A stretch of DNA of 64,000 nucleotides from Mycoplasmopsis iners ATCC 19705 (GTDB lineage: Bacteria > Bacillota_I > Bacilli_A > Mycoplasmatales > Metamycoplasmataceae): assembly GCF_000701805.1 (NCBI RefSeq), contig NZ_JNJW01000001.1, positions 107,803-171,802 of the forward strand. The letters run 5' to 3'. Each line of letters starts with the position of its first letter. The stretch's first letter is position 1. The position numbers were made by a program, and so were the translations under genes. Positions 55,994-64,000 of the stretch are shown here, in pieces. Below the pieces are notes generated by a model. That model ran no database searches. It worked only from the letters and a program-made list of their open reading frames with translations, and was not told where the DNA came from.

Positions 55994-56434
55994 CTATTTT
56001 ATAGGCTTTTTGGTATTTTGTTCAATTAGTTTATCTTCCATTTTACCAATAATTATATTAGTAATAAGAGAGAAAACTACAGTTACTATTACTGCTCCAA
56101 TTAATCTGCCATATAATGGAAATTTATCAATATAAGCTGTTGAAATCATGAATCAAAACAGCATAATTATGGGAATAGTAAAATTAATTGAGCGGAGTGT
56201 TAAGACTTTAAATTTGCAAAGCAAAAGATTTGCGTTTATTACCAAAACACCTATTCCATAGGTTAATATAAAAACCAATCACATTGGTTTAATTAAAATG
56301 TTTTGTAAATCTTTTGTTCCTAAAATATAAATTAATACTTGCGGAATAATTACTGCTAAACTTAAAAATAAAGTATTATACAAAGCCTTATAGCTTGTTT
56401 TTTTATTGTTAGTTTTGGCATTTTTTTTATTCAT
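55994..56434 (-). CDS. Four-TM integral membrane protein
   Basis: A 146-aa protein: Lys/Asn-rich cytoplasmic N-terminus ([16 protein letters not shown]), then four hydrophobic segments (ALYNTLFLSLAVIIPQVLIY, LVFILTYGIGVLVINANLLL, INFTIPIIMLFWFMIST, LIGAVIVTVVFSLITNIII) and a charged tail. It overlaps the thrS stop by 8 nt (ATGAATAA), so it is co-translated. No family recognised. Confidence 0.75.
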
Positions 56435-58175
56435 AATTTGCTTTCTTTTTATTAAGCATCATTACGAATTCATCTAAGGTTAAATTAACTGTTTCTTCTT
56501 TACCATATTCACGGTATGAAATGGTTTGACTTTCCATTTCTTTTGCACCTAAAATTACTTGGTATTTAACTTTTGAAGTTTGGGCATCACGAATTTTTTT
56601 ACTTAATCTTTCATCTCTGTCATCTAATTTAACTCTGAAATCATAATTAAATAATGCTTCGCTAACTTCTTTAGCATATGCCATGTTTTCTTCGTTATTA
56701 ACTGGGATAACTGAAATTTGTTTTGGGGCTAATCAGAAAGGTAAATTACCTTTAGTTTGTTCAAGTAAAATAGCTACAAATCTTTCATATGTACCGATTA
56801 AGCCTCTGTGAATCATAACCGGACGAGCTAATTCGCCATTTTTATCAACATAAGAAATGTCAAAGTTTTTAGGTTGTAAGAAGTCTAATTGAATTGTTGA
56901 AACGGTAACTTCATGACCTAAAGCAGTATCAATTTGAATATCAATTTTTGGACCATAGAAAGCAGCTTCGCCTTCAACAATTTCATAATTTACTTTCATA
57001 TCATCAAGAGCTTTTTTAAGCATTCTTTCAGCTGAATCTCACATTTTGTCATCATTGAAATATTTATCTTTTTCATTTTTATCTCTTAAAGATAATGAAA
57101 TGTAGCTAATGTTGATTTTGAAGATTTTTAAGGTTTCTTCAATTAGTTGGTACATTAATTTAATTTCTTCTTCAATTTGGTCTTCTCTAACAAATAAGTG
57201 ACCTTCAGTTAATAACATACCTCTAACTCTTTCAAGTCCTGTTAAAGCACCTGATTTTTCATAACGATAAAGTTGGCTTTGTTCTGAATATCTAATTGGT
57301 AAATCCCTGTATGATCTTTTTTCCATACCATAGCAAATAATGTGGTGTGGGCAAGTCATTGGACGAGGAATTAATCTTTCTTTTTCAACGATTAATGGGC
57401 TAAACATATCGTCTTTGTAATGTGCTAAGTGTCCACTAATTTTATATAACTCTTCATTACCAAAGTGTGGAGTTAAAACTTCTGTAAAGCCATATTTACG
57501 GTCTAATTTAAGCACTAAATTACGAATTTCATTATGAATGTACATCCCGTTTTCTAATCAAATTGGAAAGCCTTGACCTGTTAAATAGTCAAAAGCAAAA
57601 ATTTTCATTTCTTTGCCAATTTTACGGTGATCTCTTTCTTTTCTTTCCTTAAGCACATTTAAATAAGCGTCTAATTCTTCTTTAGTGTCTCAAGCTGTAC
57701 CGTAAATTCTAGTTAATTGAATGTTGTCGCTATTACCCCTTCAATAAGCTCCAGCTATTGAAAGTAATTTAAAATGTTTAATAACTTTAGTACTTGGCAC
57801 ATGACCGCCTGCGCAAAGATCTTTAAAAACTATTTCGCCATTCAACGGATCTTTTAAAGCATAGAAAGTAATTTCTTTGCCTTGTGCTTTTAATTCGTCA
57901 TATAACTCTTTTTTATATGGTTTGTTTTCAAATGAATATTCACTTTCTGGAATTTGAATTGTTTCTAAATTGCGTGAAGCTAATTTTTTCATTAATTTTT
58001 CAACTTTACCTAATTCATCAACACTAAAAGGTTGTTCAAATTCAAAATCATAATAAAAACCTTCATCTGTTGCTGGTCCAAAACCTAATTTAACATTTGG
58101 ATAAAGTTTTTCAATTGCTGCCCCTAAAAGGTGGCTTGTGGTGTGGTTTAATTGTTTATCTACTTTTATTTTCAT
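56427..58175 (-). CDS. thrS: Threonyl-tRNA synthetase, form without TGS domain
   Basis: A 582-aa ThrRS, shorter than the ~640 aa of most bacteria because the N-terminal TGS domain is missing: the editing HxxxH is already at residues 11-15 (HTTSH). The second editing motif reads [11 protein letters not shown]. Catalytic zinc ligands are in RPMTCPHHI (Cys), LLTEGHLFV (His) and [13 protein letters not shown] (His). The C-terminal anticodon-binding domain includes [24 protein letters not shown] precedes the ATG. It follows trpS by 8 nt and overlaps the TM protein gene. Confidence 0.95.
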
Positions 58176-58183
58176 TTTAACCT

Positions 58184-59179
58184 CTAATTAAAACCCATTT
58201 TGTTTTTTAATTCTTTAACAATCGGTGAACAAATTGCTTTAGCTTTTTTAGCACCTTCGCTAACAACTTGATCAACTAGTTTTTTAGCAGCTTCATAATT
58301 ACTTTGAATTTTAATTAATTCATCTTTAACTACTTGAGCTACTGCTTGTTTAAATTCGCCATAATTAGCTGTTTTAAAGGTATTTTCAGCTTCTTTTAAG
58401 CTGGTGTTCTTTAGCGCAGCATAAATGTGTAATAAATTTAAAATACCTTTTTTATCTTCAGAAATATAAACTTTGTTTTCTGAATCTGTTACTGCTTTAA
58501 TAATCTTCTTGTAAGCAACCTCTGGGTCATCATGTAAATAAATTGTTGCTTTAGAATTATTTTCGCTTTTTGACATTTTATTGTTTGGATCTGTTAATGA
58601 TTTAATTCTTGCTCCTACTGGTGGAATAATACCCTTAGGAATAGTAAGATTCATCTTGTAATTTTTATTTAATCTACTTCCAATAGTCCGCGTTAATTCA
58701 AGGTGTTGTTTTTGATCTTCGCCAACCGGCACTACATCAGCATTGTAAATAAGAATATCGGCCGCCATTAAAACAGGGTACATTAATAAGCCAACAGGAA
58801 TTTTTTCAGTACCGTTTTCTTGCTTAATTACTTTTTGAGCTTTATCTTTAAATTGTGTCATACGATTTAATTCACCAATTGATACTTCACTAGTCATCAA
58901 TCATTGTGCTTCGGCATGCTCAACTACATCACTTTGAAAAAAGATAGTTGATTTTTTAGGATCCAAACCACAAGCTAAATACATTGCTACTATTTCATAT
59001 CTAGCTTTTCTTAATTCTTCTGGATTAACTTTGCCAGTGGTTAAAGCATGTAAATCAGCCACAAAAAAGTAAGCATCATATTGTTCTTGAAGTTGCACAA
59101 AATTTTTTAAAGCACCAATATAATTGCCTAAAGTTAAATCACCAGTTGGTTTAATACCGCTAACTAATCTTTGCTTCAT
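58184..59179 (-). CDS. trpS: Tryptophanyl-tRNA synthetase
   Basis: A 331-aa class I synthetase of normal length. The HIGH-type motif is in GIKPTGDLTLGNYIGAL, and KMSKS is in DPNNKMSKSENN. PVGEDQKQHLELTR, the conserved tRNA/Trp region, is intact. A UGA-Trp after EHAEAQ joins its two halves. It must charge the tRNA that reads UGA as well as UGG. AGAGGTGTTTTT precedes the ATG. First gene of the trpS-thrS-TM protein operon. Confidence 0.96.
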
Positions 59180-59237
59180 AAAAACACCTCTTTTTATTAT
59201 TAAACTTTTAAAATTTTACTTTATTTCTTAATTTTAA

Positions 59238-59243
59238 TATAAT
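59238..59243 (+). promoter_or_regulatory. -10 box giving a probably leaderless EIIB-like transcript
   Basis: TATAAT ends 6 nt before the ATG at 59250; no Shine-Dalgarno. Same geometry as dut and the Nudix gene. Confidence 0.6.
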
Positions 59244-59249
59244 AAAGCA

Positions 59250-59621
59250 ATGAAAGTTAAAGATAAATTTTTAATTGGTTTAATTACCGTTTGTACACTA
59301 GGCTTTTGCTGATTATATTGAAAAAAACAAGCTAAAAAACAACAAGCAATTTTGCAAGGTGATGCTGAATTGCCAAACTATGTTAATTTAACAGAATTAG
59401 TTGCTTTTTTAGGGGGAAATGACAATATAACAGAAATTTCACACACCTTTTCAAATGTTAAAATTAGTTTTTTAGATCGCGCGAAAATTGATGTGGAAGC
59501 TATTAAAAATCTCAAATATGTTTCTGGGATTATGTTAAATCAGCAAAAAATTACCTTAATTGTTGGCGAAATTGCTAAGATCTTAGCTAAATCATTAGAA
59601 AAATTGCCTTCTCTACAGTAA
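59250..59621 (+). CDS. Membrane-anchored PTS EIIB-like protein lacking the phosphocysteine
   Basis: A 123-aa protein with one N-terminal TM helix (KFLIGLITVCTLGFCWLYW) and a glucose-type EIIB fold: LTELVAFLGGNDNIT aligns with the FGGKENI start of EIIB, and DVEAIKNLKYVSGIML with the conserved second half. At the position of the phosphorylatable Cys (in DACITRLR) this protein has SHTFSNVK, so no phosphotransfer is possible. It resembles MG129 of M. genitalium, which also sits near trpS. Function unknown. Confidence 0.75.
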
Positions 59622-60038
59622 AAAGAATATAATTTAGATGGGGGAAATGTCATCCCCCTCTATGGATTATTTATTAAAATCTTTTAGTTAAAAATCGTAT
59701 ATTTTTATTTTTGTATATTTTAATTATCAGGTCACGTTTTTTATTTTTTTATCGGATCACGTATATATGTTTTATTAAATCCCTTAAACAAAGAAATCTT
59801 ATTCAAAGATTTTTAAACTCTTTGCTAAAAACGCCTTATTAATTTTTATTTATTACATTTCTTTAATTTAAGGTATAAATCAAATCATTTTATCATTTAA
59901 AATCAGTCAAATAATTAGTGTTGTTAAATTCTAAAAACATCAAATTTTGTAAATCTTATATTTTTTTGTTATATCTTTTTTTATATTAATTAACTATTCA
60001 TGCCTTGTTAGGCATTCAAACATTGCTCTTTGTTTAAT
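59622..60038. other. AT-rich non-coding region
   Basis: TATAAT at 59628-59633 is followed by GGGGG...CCCCC (59639-59657), a possible short structured transcript start. Two related 11-mers, TCAGGTCACGT and TCGGATCACGT, lie at 59727 and 59752. A small hairpin ATGCC/GGCAT is at 60000-60015. I do not recognise any RNA gene. Confidence 0.35.
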
Positions 60039-60185
60039 TTATTTAATACTCTTAACTCGTAAATACTTATATAAAAAATGTTTGTTGTTAATTATAGTGT
60101 GATAAACAAGTGGTAACACTGTTTCAAAACAAAAAAATCATTCTTTTATAATTCATGAAATTAGAAAAGTTGTTTTGTTTTTTCA
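60039..60185 (-). CDS. Possible 48-aa small protein
   Basis: ATG at 60185 lies 6 nt after AAAGGAGG, one of the strongest ribosome-binding sites in the window. The frame encodes MKNKTTFLISWIIKEWFF and on to LRVKSIK, 48 aa with two UGA-Trp, hydrophobic then basic. A second ATG at 60189 in another frame (33 aa) is too close to the Shine-Dalgarno. No homology recognised, so this could be chance. Confidence 0.3.
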
Positions 60186-60258
60186 TTCATAACCTCCTTT
60201 TCTTTTTATTATTTTTACAATCGCAAAATAATGCGTCTTACAAAATTAAGAATAATTT

Positions 60259-60294
60259 GAAACAAGGTATTAGCTCTTTGATACCTTGTTTTTG
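60259..60294 (+). terminator. Hairpin with T-rich tail, plus strand
   Basis: AACAAGGTAT and ATACCTTGTT pair around TAGCTCTTTG, followed by TTTGTTTT. There is no plus-strand gene just upstream; a TATAAT at 60147 could start a ~140-nt transcript. Confidence 0.4.
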
Positions 60295-60317
60295 TTTTGC
60301 ATTTGTTGCCATTTTAT

Positions 60318-60347
60318 TTAAAAAAGCAAGGGTTAAACCTTGCTTAA
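60318..60347 (-). terminator. Terminator of infC-rpmI-rplT
   Basis: On the minus strand AAGCAAGG, TTTAAC, CCTTGCTT then TTTT, 4 nt after the rplT stop. Confidence 0.88.
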
Positions 60348-60350
60348 TTA

Positions 60351-60701
60351 TTATTTTTCTGCTTTAACAATAGCAACAAGTTGTGAAAATACTTGTGGTT
60401 CATTAATAGCTAATTCAGATAACATTTTACGGTTAATTGTAATGTTAGCTTTCTTTAGGCCATTAATAAATTGTGAGTATGATAAGTTTTCCATACGTGT
60501 TGCTGCATTAATACGAGCGATTCATAATTTTCTAAAATTACGTTTAACTTGTTTACGGTCTCTAAAAGCGTATGTTCATGATTTAACAACTGCTTGTTTA
60601 GCAACTTTGTAACCGATTGATTTGTGACCAAAGTAACCTTTAGCTAACTTTAATCATTTTTTACGTCTTGCTCTAGTAACTGTTCCACCTTTTACTCTCA
60701 T
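60351..60701 (-). CDS. rplT: 50S ribosomal protein L20
   Basis: A 116-aa protein of standard L20 length: [55 protein letters not shown] and ARINAATR are all present. It binds 23S rRNA early in assembly and, in Firmicutes, its own operon leader. AAGGAAGTAAAC precedes the ATG. Last gene of the operon. Confidence 0.98.
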
Positions 60702-60762
60702 GTTTACTTCCTTTACTTATTTTAAATAATATTAATTTAGTCAACTTTAATAAAAGTTGTGA

Positions 60763-60951
60763 TTAAAACATTGCTTTAAATCTTTTAAGATCTGAGGCAT
60801 GCATTAATGCACGTTTACGAGATTGACGTTTTTGTTTTGTGGTTTTATTTTGTGCTAAATGTGAACGATATGCTTGTTCACGCATTACTTTTCCGGTTCC
60901 TGTAACTTTAATACGTTTTTTTAGAGCGCTCTTGGTCTTCATTTTTGGCAT
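60763..60951 (-). CDS. rpmI: 50S ribosomal protein L35
   Basis: A 62-aa protein: [20 protein letters not shown], then [19 protein letters not shown] start at the ATG at 60951 (MPKMKTK, the universal L35 start) rather than 60966, because AAAGGGGC lies just before it inside the longer frame. Between infC and rplT. Confidence 0.96.
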   Translation of the reverse strand: MPKMKTKSALKKRIKVTGTGKVMREQAYRSHLAQNKTTKQKRQSRKRALMHASDLKRFKAMF

Positions 60952-60980
60952 AATAGCCCCTTTCACGAAGTAAAGTGTGA

Positions 60981-61616
60981 TTATTCTTCATCAGAATTAT
61001 CAACTTGTTCATCAACTTTATCTTCTCTAGTTGTAGTTGATTTATCTACTAAGTTATTTTCTTTTTTATATTTAGCTACTTTAACTTTATTAGGTTGTAA
61101 ATACATATCTAAGAAACGTTCATTAACTAATGTAGGTTCTTTGGTAATTTCAGCAATATCTTCTAATGTTTTGAAGAAATCAGCTAATTTATTTTCACCT
61201 AATTCTTTACGTGCTAACTCACGACCTCTAAATTTTAAACTAACTTTAATTCTGTCACCATCAAGCAAGAATTCTCTAGCTTTTCTGCTTTTCACAAGTA
61301 AATCATGGTCTCCAATCATTGGAGTAAGTCTGATTTGACGATTTTGAACAAAAGTTTGTTTTTCTTTAGCTGCTTTTTCTTTTTTCTTACGTTCATATTT
61401 AAATTTCCCATAATCTAACATACGAACAACTGGTTTTGGTTCAACACTAATTAAGACTAAATCTAATTTTCTTTCCTTAGCTTTTTCAATAGCTTCACGG
61501 GTAGGCATAACACCCATCTTTTCTCCGTCAGCATCAATTACATACACTTTTCCAAAGGGAATGTTTTCATTCACCATATGTTCAGGTGTAGGTTTTTTAC
61601 TTTTATTTGTTTGAAT
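60981..61616 (-). CDS. infC: Translation initiation factor IF-3, apparent AUU start
   Basis: A 211-aa IF3. The N-domain begins [41 protein letters not shown] is the linker, and [16 protein letters not shown] the C-domain. The first ATG (61577) has no Shine-Dalgarno. Thirteen codons earlier, ATT at 61616 lies 6 nt after AAGGAG in the same frame (ATT CAA ACA AAT AAA), with no other start available. AUU initiation is the classical autoregulated start of infC in E. coli. The acidic C-terminal tail ([12 protein letters not shown]) is an extension. Confidence 0.92.
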   Translation of the reverse strand: MQTNKSKKPTPEHMVNENIPFGKVYVIDADGEKMGVMPTREAIEKAKERKLDLVLISVEPKPVVRMLDYGKFKYERKKKEKAAKEKQTFVQNRQIRLTPMIGDHDLLVKSRKAREFLLDGDRIKVSLKFRGRELARKELGENKLADFFKTLEDIAEITKEPTLVNERFLDMYLQPNKVKVAKYKKENNLVDKSTTTREDKVDEQVDNSDEE

Positions 61617-61639
61617 AATAAACTCCTTAAATAGATAAA

Positions 61640-61755
61640 TAATTTGTTCAATCTACATTAAAATTTTAAAGACTTTAATTGTAGCTAAGAACCCATAACC
61701 TTTGGCTATCAGGTGAGAATATTTTCTACTTTCTGCAATTAACTAATTGCCTTTT
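61640..61755 (-). promoter_or_regulatory. Probable L20-type leader of infC-rpmI-rplT
   Basis: The minus-strand leader has a perfect palindrome GCAATTAGTTAATTGC, then a structured GC-richer part with TTCTCACCTGATAGCC and GGTTATGGGTTCTTAGCTAC before the infC Shine-Dalgarno. Position and composition fit the Firmicute L20 autoregulatory leader. I cannot fold it here, so the class is inferred. Confidence 0.5.
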
Positions 61756-61805
61756 TATTTTATCATAAAGTTAATTTATATATAGATATAAATTTAACAA
61801 ATAAA

Positions 61806-61837
61806 AAATAATCCAAAAGGACTATTTTATAGTTGTT
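61806..61837 (-). terminator. Terminator of the TmcAL-lipoprotein unit
   Basis: On the minus strand AATAGTCC, TTTT, GGATTATT then TTTT, directly after the lipoprotein stop. Confidence 0.85.
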
Positions 61838-62488
61838 TTAGTCATTTAATTTGTATTTTAATTCAGTAGATAATAAATACGAATAAGCTTCTTTAAGTGG
61901 CATAGGATCTTTTGCCTCAGGGTTTCACACATAGTGTGTATGAGTAATTCCATATCTAATTAATTGAGGATAAAGATTATTGATATTTATCAAATTTGAA
62001 GCAACAGCAAAATTTTTACCATATTGTTGATCAATGATTTTAAAACTGATTGATGTTCCATTTGAAGTATCCTCATGAATATGAGCATATTTAATTGTTA
62101 TGTTTTGGTTTAATGTTTCATCATTAAATTTAATTGATACTAATTGTCTAGCAACTAAATATTCAGCTGTAAAATCAGCTAAATTAAATGGTAAATTAGG
62201 AATTTTATTCATTTGATCTGGTACTAATTCATTTCTGTCACCGTAAATATAGCGCAATTGATTATTAGAAGCCATTTCTCTTAAAGTTTCAATGTCTTTA
62301 TCGATTTGTTCTTTGTTAAAGACTATTTGATAGGCATATTCTTCTAAAGCTTGATTATATTTTTGCTTAAATTCTTTGTATTTTTGATTCAAAAAACTAA
62401 CATTATTATTACAACTACTTGCTACCATTGGCGCTGTAAAAATTAACGAAGGAATGATTAATGTACTAAGTTTTCTTTTGATTTTCAT
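61838..62488 (-). CDS. Lipoprotein of unknown function
   Basis: A 216-aa protein with signal peptide MKIKRKLSTLIIPSLIFTAP and lipobox MVASSC (lipidated Cys 26), followed by a helical stretch (LNQKYKEFKQKYNQALEEYAY). The central part includes IKFNDETLNQNITIKYAHIH and ends HTHYVWNPEAKDPMP. No domain recognised. AAGGAGAATT precedes the ATG. It follows tmcAL by 68 nt on the same strand. Confidence 0.8.
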
Positions 62489-62556
62489 AATTCTCCTTAA
62501 TGCTATTTTATTACAAAAAGCTATTATGTTTTTTAAGCTCTAAATTTCTTTTAAAA

Positions 62557-63456
62557 CTAAAGCTTTTTTCATTGTTTTGTAACAATCCAAGCCATTATTC
62601 TTTTAATTCGACTAGCTGTGTATCTTTTAGAAGTGCAATTTTCAATAAATTCATTATATGTTCTGCAATTCAAATGTTTTAAAAATAAATTTTCAATTCC
62701 TTCGCTAACTAAAGGGATTTTTTTAATTTTGGTTAAAGGAGATGTACTCATTATTTTTTTAAATTTGCTATAAAACTTTTCCATATTAGGCATTTTCTTA
62801 ATTTTCATTGGTGAAAAATAAGTAATATCTTGATTATTAAGAAGCATATTACGTAATAATGAGGCGGATGCATAGTTTTGATTGGTTTCTTGACTGTGAA
62901 AGTCAACATTTCTTGCGAGTGTAAAAATTTTTATTGGTCAATTGTTATTAACTATTACTTTAGTATATTCAAAACCCAATATATCATTTGGTTTAATAAA
63001 ACTTTGACCTGAAAGATTTTCAAGAGCCATTTGATAAGCCTTTGGATAAGCCAATTTAGCTTGTTTAATGTTATATCTGATTTTTTCATCAAAATTTGTT
63101 TGATTATTGTTTAAAAATTGTGCTAATTTAATCATTTGTTCAGGATTATTCGATTCAGAACCAAAAACTAATTTGTTTATTCCATATTTATAAAGCTTAT
63201 TTATAGCATTTTTAGCAAAAATATGAGCTGCTTGAACACCTTCTTGTAAAGAAAGTTTCAAAACTTTATTTACGCCATATTTCTTAGCTATTTTTTTTCT
63301 TTGTTTAAAAGGTGCCACAATTAATTCGCCCCTTTGCGAAAACTTATCACTCATAACAATGACAATTTTTTCATTAGGAAACTCTTTTTTAATTCATGCT
63401 AATTGTCTAATATGACCATTATGAAATGGATTATATTCAACTACTATACCAATCAT
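62557..63456 (-). CDS. tmcAL: tRNA(Met) cytidine acetate ligase TmcAL (YlbM family)
   Basis: A 299-aa nucleotidyltransferase-fold enzyme that makes ac4C34 on elongator tRNA-Met using acetate and ATP. The N-terminus MIGIVVEYNPFHNGHIRQL has the HxGH-type motif, and VMSDKFSQRGELIVAPFKQR matches the family's SGxFxQRGxPA block; GSESNN is the conserved turn. It is shorter than B. subtilis TmcAL (~415 aa), with a reduced C-terminal domain. Two in-frame UGA-Trp codons; the true stop is TAG at 62557. Confidence 0.88.
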
Positions 63457-63637
63457 TTTTGCCCCTTATATTATTATTTTAAAAAGCTTTTTAATATAAA
63501 TTTTAATCATAAATTCATAATAAAAACCAATGTATGTAATTAACTATATACACCTTTTTAGTTTTATATTTTTAATAATACTCATAATATACATATTTAA
63601 TGTTAAAACCTAATATTTTTAACTTAAAATAGCTATT
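63457..63637. other. AT-rich spacer between tmcAL and the IS
   Basis: No ORF or RNA gene seen; AT-rich promoter-like stretch for tmcAL on the minus strand. Confidence 0.4.
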
Positions 63638-63675
63638 TTGTCCTAGTTTAAACTAGGACAAGTTTTATAGACAAT
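63638..63675. mobile_element. IS end with a 24-bp perfect palindrome
   Basis: TTGTCCTAGTTT and AAACTAGGACAA abut at 63638-63661. The right arm is the IS terminal repeat next to the transposase stop, and its sequence matches the ends of the hairpin elements at 36.5 and 38-39.4 kb. Confidence 0.7.
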
Positions 63676-64000
63676 TTATAAAAAACTCAAAGCATCTCAA
63701 TATTGTTGAGGTGTTTTTCAATTTAACACAGATTGAAATCTTTCATTGTTATATCATTCAATGTAATCTTTGATAATGTTTTTGAGTTTATCAAAGCAAA
63801 TTGTTTTGTAATTTACAAAGTTTAAACACTCAGATTTGATGTTTGAAAAGAAATATTCAACTTCCCTATTATCTAATGAATTTCCGACCCTGCCCATAGA
63901 TACATTTCCATTGTTTTTTGCAACTACATCGAGATATTTAGATGATGAATATTGAAATCCGTGATCTGAGTGAAGAATTCAAGGTTTTTTAAACTTTATA
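63676..64000 (-). CDS. IS3-family (IS150 group) transposase, C-terminal part (5' end outside window)
   Basis: The last ~108 codons of an rve-type DDE transposase: ILHSDHGFQYSS (second Asp), SMGRVGNSLDNREVEYFFSN with the catalytic Glu, IKSECLNFVNYKT, YIEWYNNERFQSVLNWKTPQ and QYWDALSFL. The visible part is intact. The frame continues past the right window edge. Its sequence is nearly collinear with the remnant at 26955-27233. Confidence 0.92.

Noticed and set aside
59639..59657. GGGGG-initiated structure as tmRNA, RNase P RNA or SRP RNA
   Set aside because: It has none of the conserved cores of those RNAs and no matching 3' part.
60090..60118. TTATCACAC-like DnaA box as a hint of oriC
   Set aside because: Only one imperfect copy, and no dnaA/dnaN genes nearby.
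60155..60367. Plus-strand 70-codon hydrophobic ORF
   Set aside because: It runs through both terminators and into rplT. TATAAT is only 2 nt from its ATG, so the start codon would not be transcribed.

Overview
The window is a low-GC mollicute (Mycoplasma-type) chromosome segment. Genuine reading frames read UGA as tryptophan throughout: secA, alaS, rpoD, glyS, thrS, hsdR and others are open only under genetic code 4. Other mollicute traits are the lipobox-Cys surface lipoproteins, CdaM-type diadenylate cyclase, DUF31-type serine peptidase, deoxynucleoside kinases and an MG129-like EIIB relic. The hominis/synoviae branch (Mycoplasmopsis or Metamycoplasma) is plausible, but that is inference.

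Layout. 1-26.9 kb is mostly housekeeping: secA (cut by the window edge), an NYN-domain protein, a purine and deoxynucleoside salvage operon (two dNKs plus hpt), greA, a long minus-strand run (S1-like protein, two degenerate glucose-6-phosphate-isomerase-like paralogues, mnmA, alaS, ruvX, a membrane-anchored protein), a tail-anchored coiled-coil protein, glyS-dnaG-rpoD-nif3-like, a PLP amino-acid racemase, dut-mgtA, a DUF402 protein and tRNA-Leu(CAA).

26.9-36.6 kb is an accessory island. A decayed IS3-type transposase end is followed by a type I restriction-modification locus: hsdM, a shuffling set of hsdS half genes, a tyrosine recombinase, and hsdR. Four copies of the 16-bp core ATAGTTAACACTATAG, plus one partial copy, lie in both orientations inside the hsdS coding regions. 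Two 5' halves and four 3' halves could yield up to eight specificity subunits. The hsdS currently in expression position has an in-frame TAA in its second half.

36.5-39.4 kb is a repeat-rich patch: short hairpin elements with IS-like ends, a 340-bp MITE-like element, a ~144-bp direct repeat and a Fic gene. 39.4-49.3 kb encodes surface proteins: a ~2077-aa lipoprotein with repeated variable-surface modules and a C-terminal serine peptidase, then two tandem endonuclease-I lipoproteins.

49.4-63.5 kb is core again: a heterodimeric ABC exporter, a small membrane protein plus diadenylate cyclase plus MgtE (second-messenger and Mg2+ operon), a Nudix hydrolase, trpS-thrS and a membrane protein, a Cys-less EIIB-like protein, infC-rpmI-rplT with an apparent AUU start on infC and a probable L20 leader, a lipoprotein, and TmcAL. 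The right end enters a second, better preserved IS3-type transposase with the same 3' sequence as the remnant at 27 kb.

All coordinates include the stop codon where it lies inside the window.
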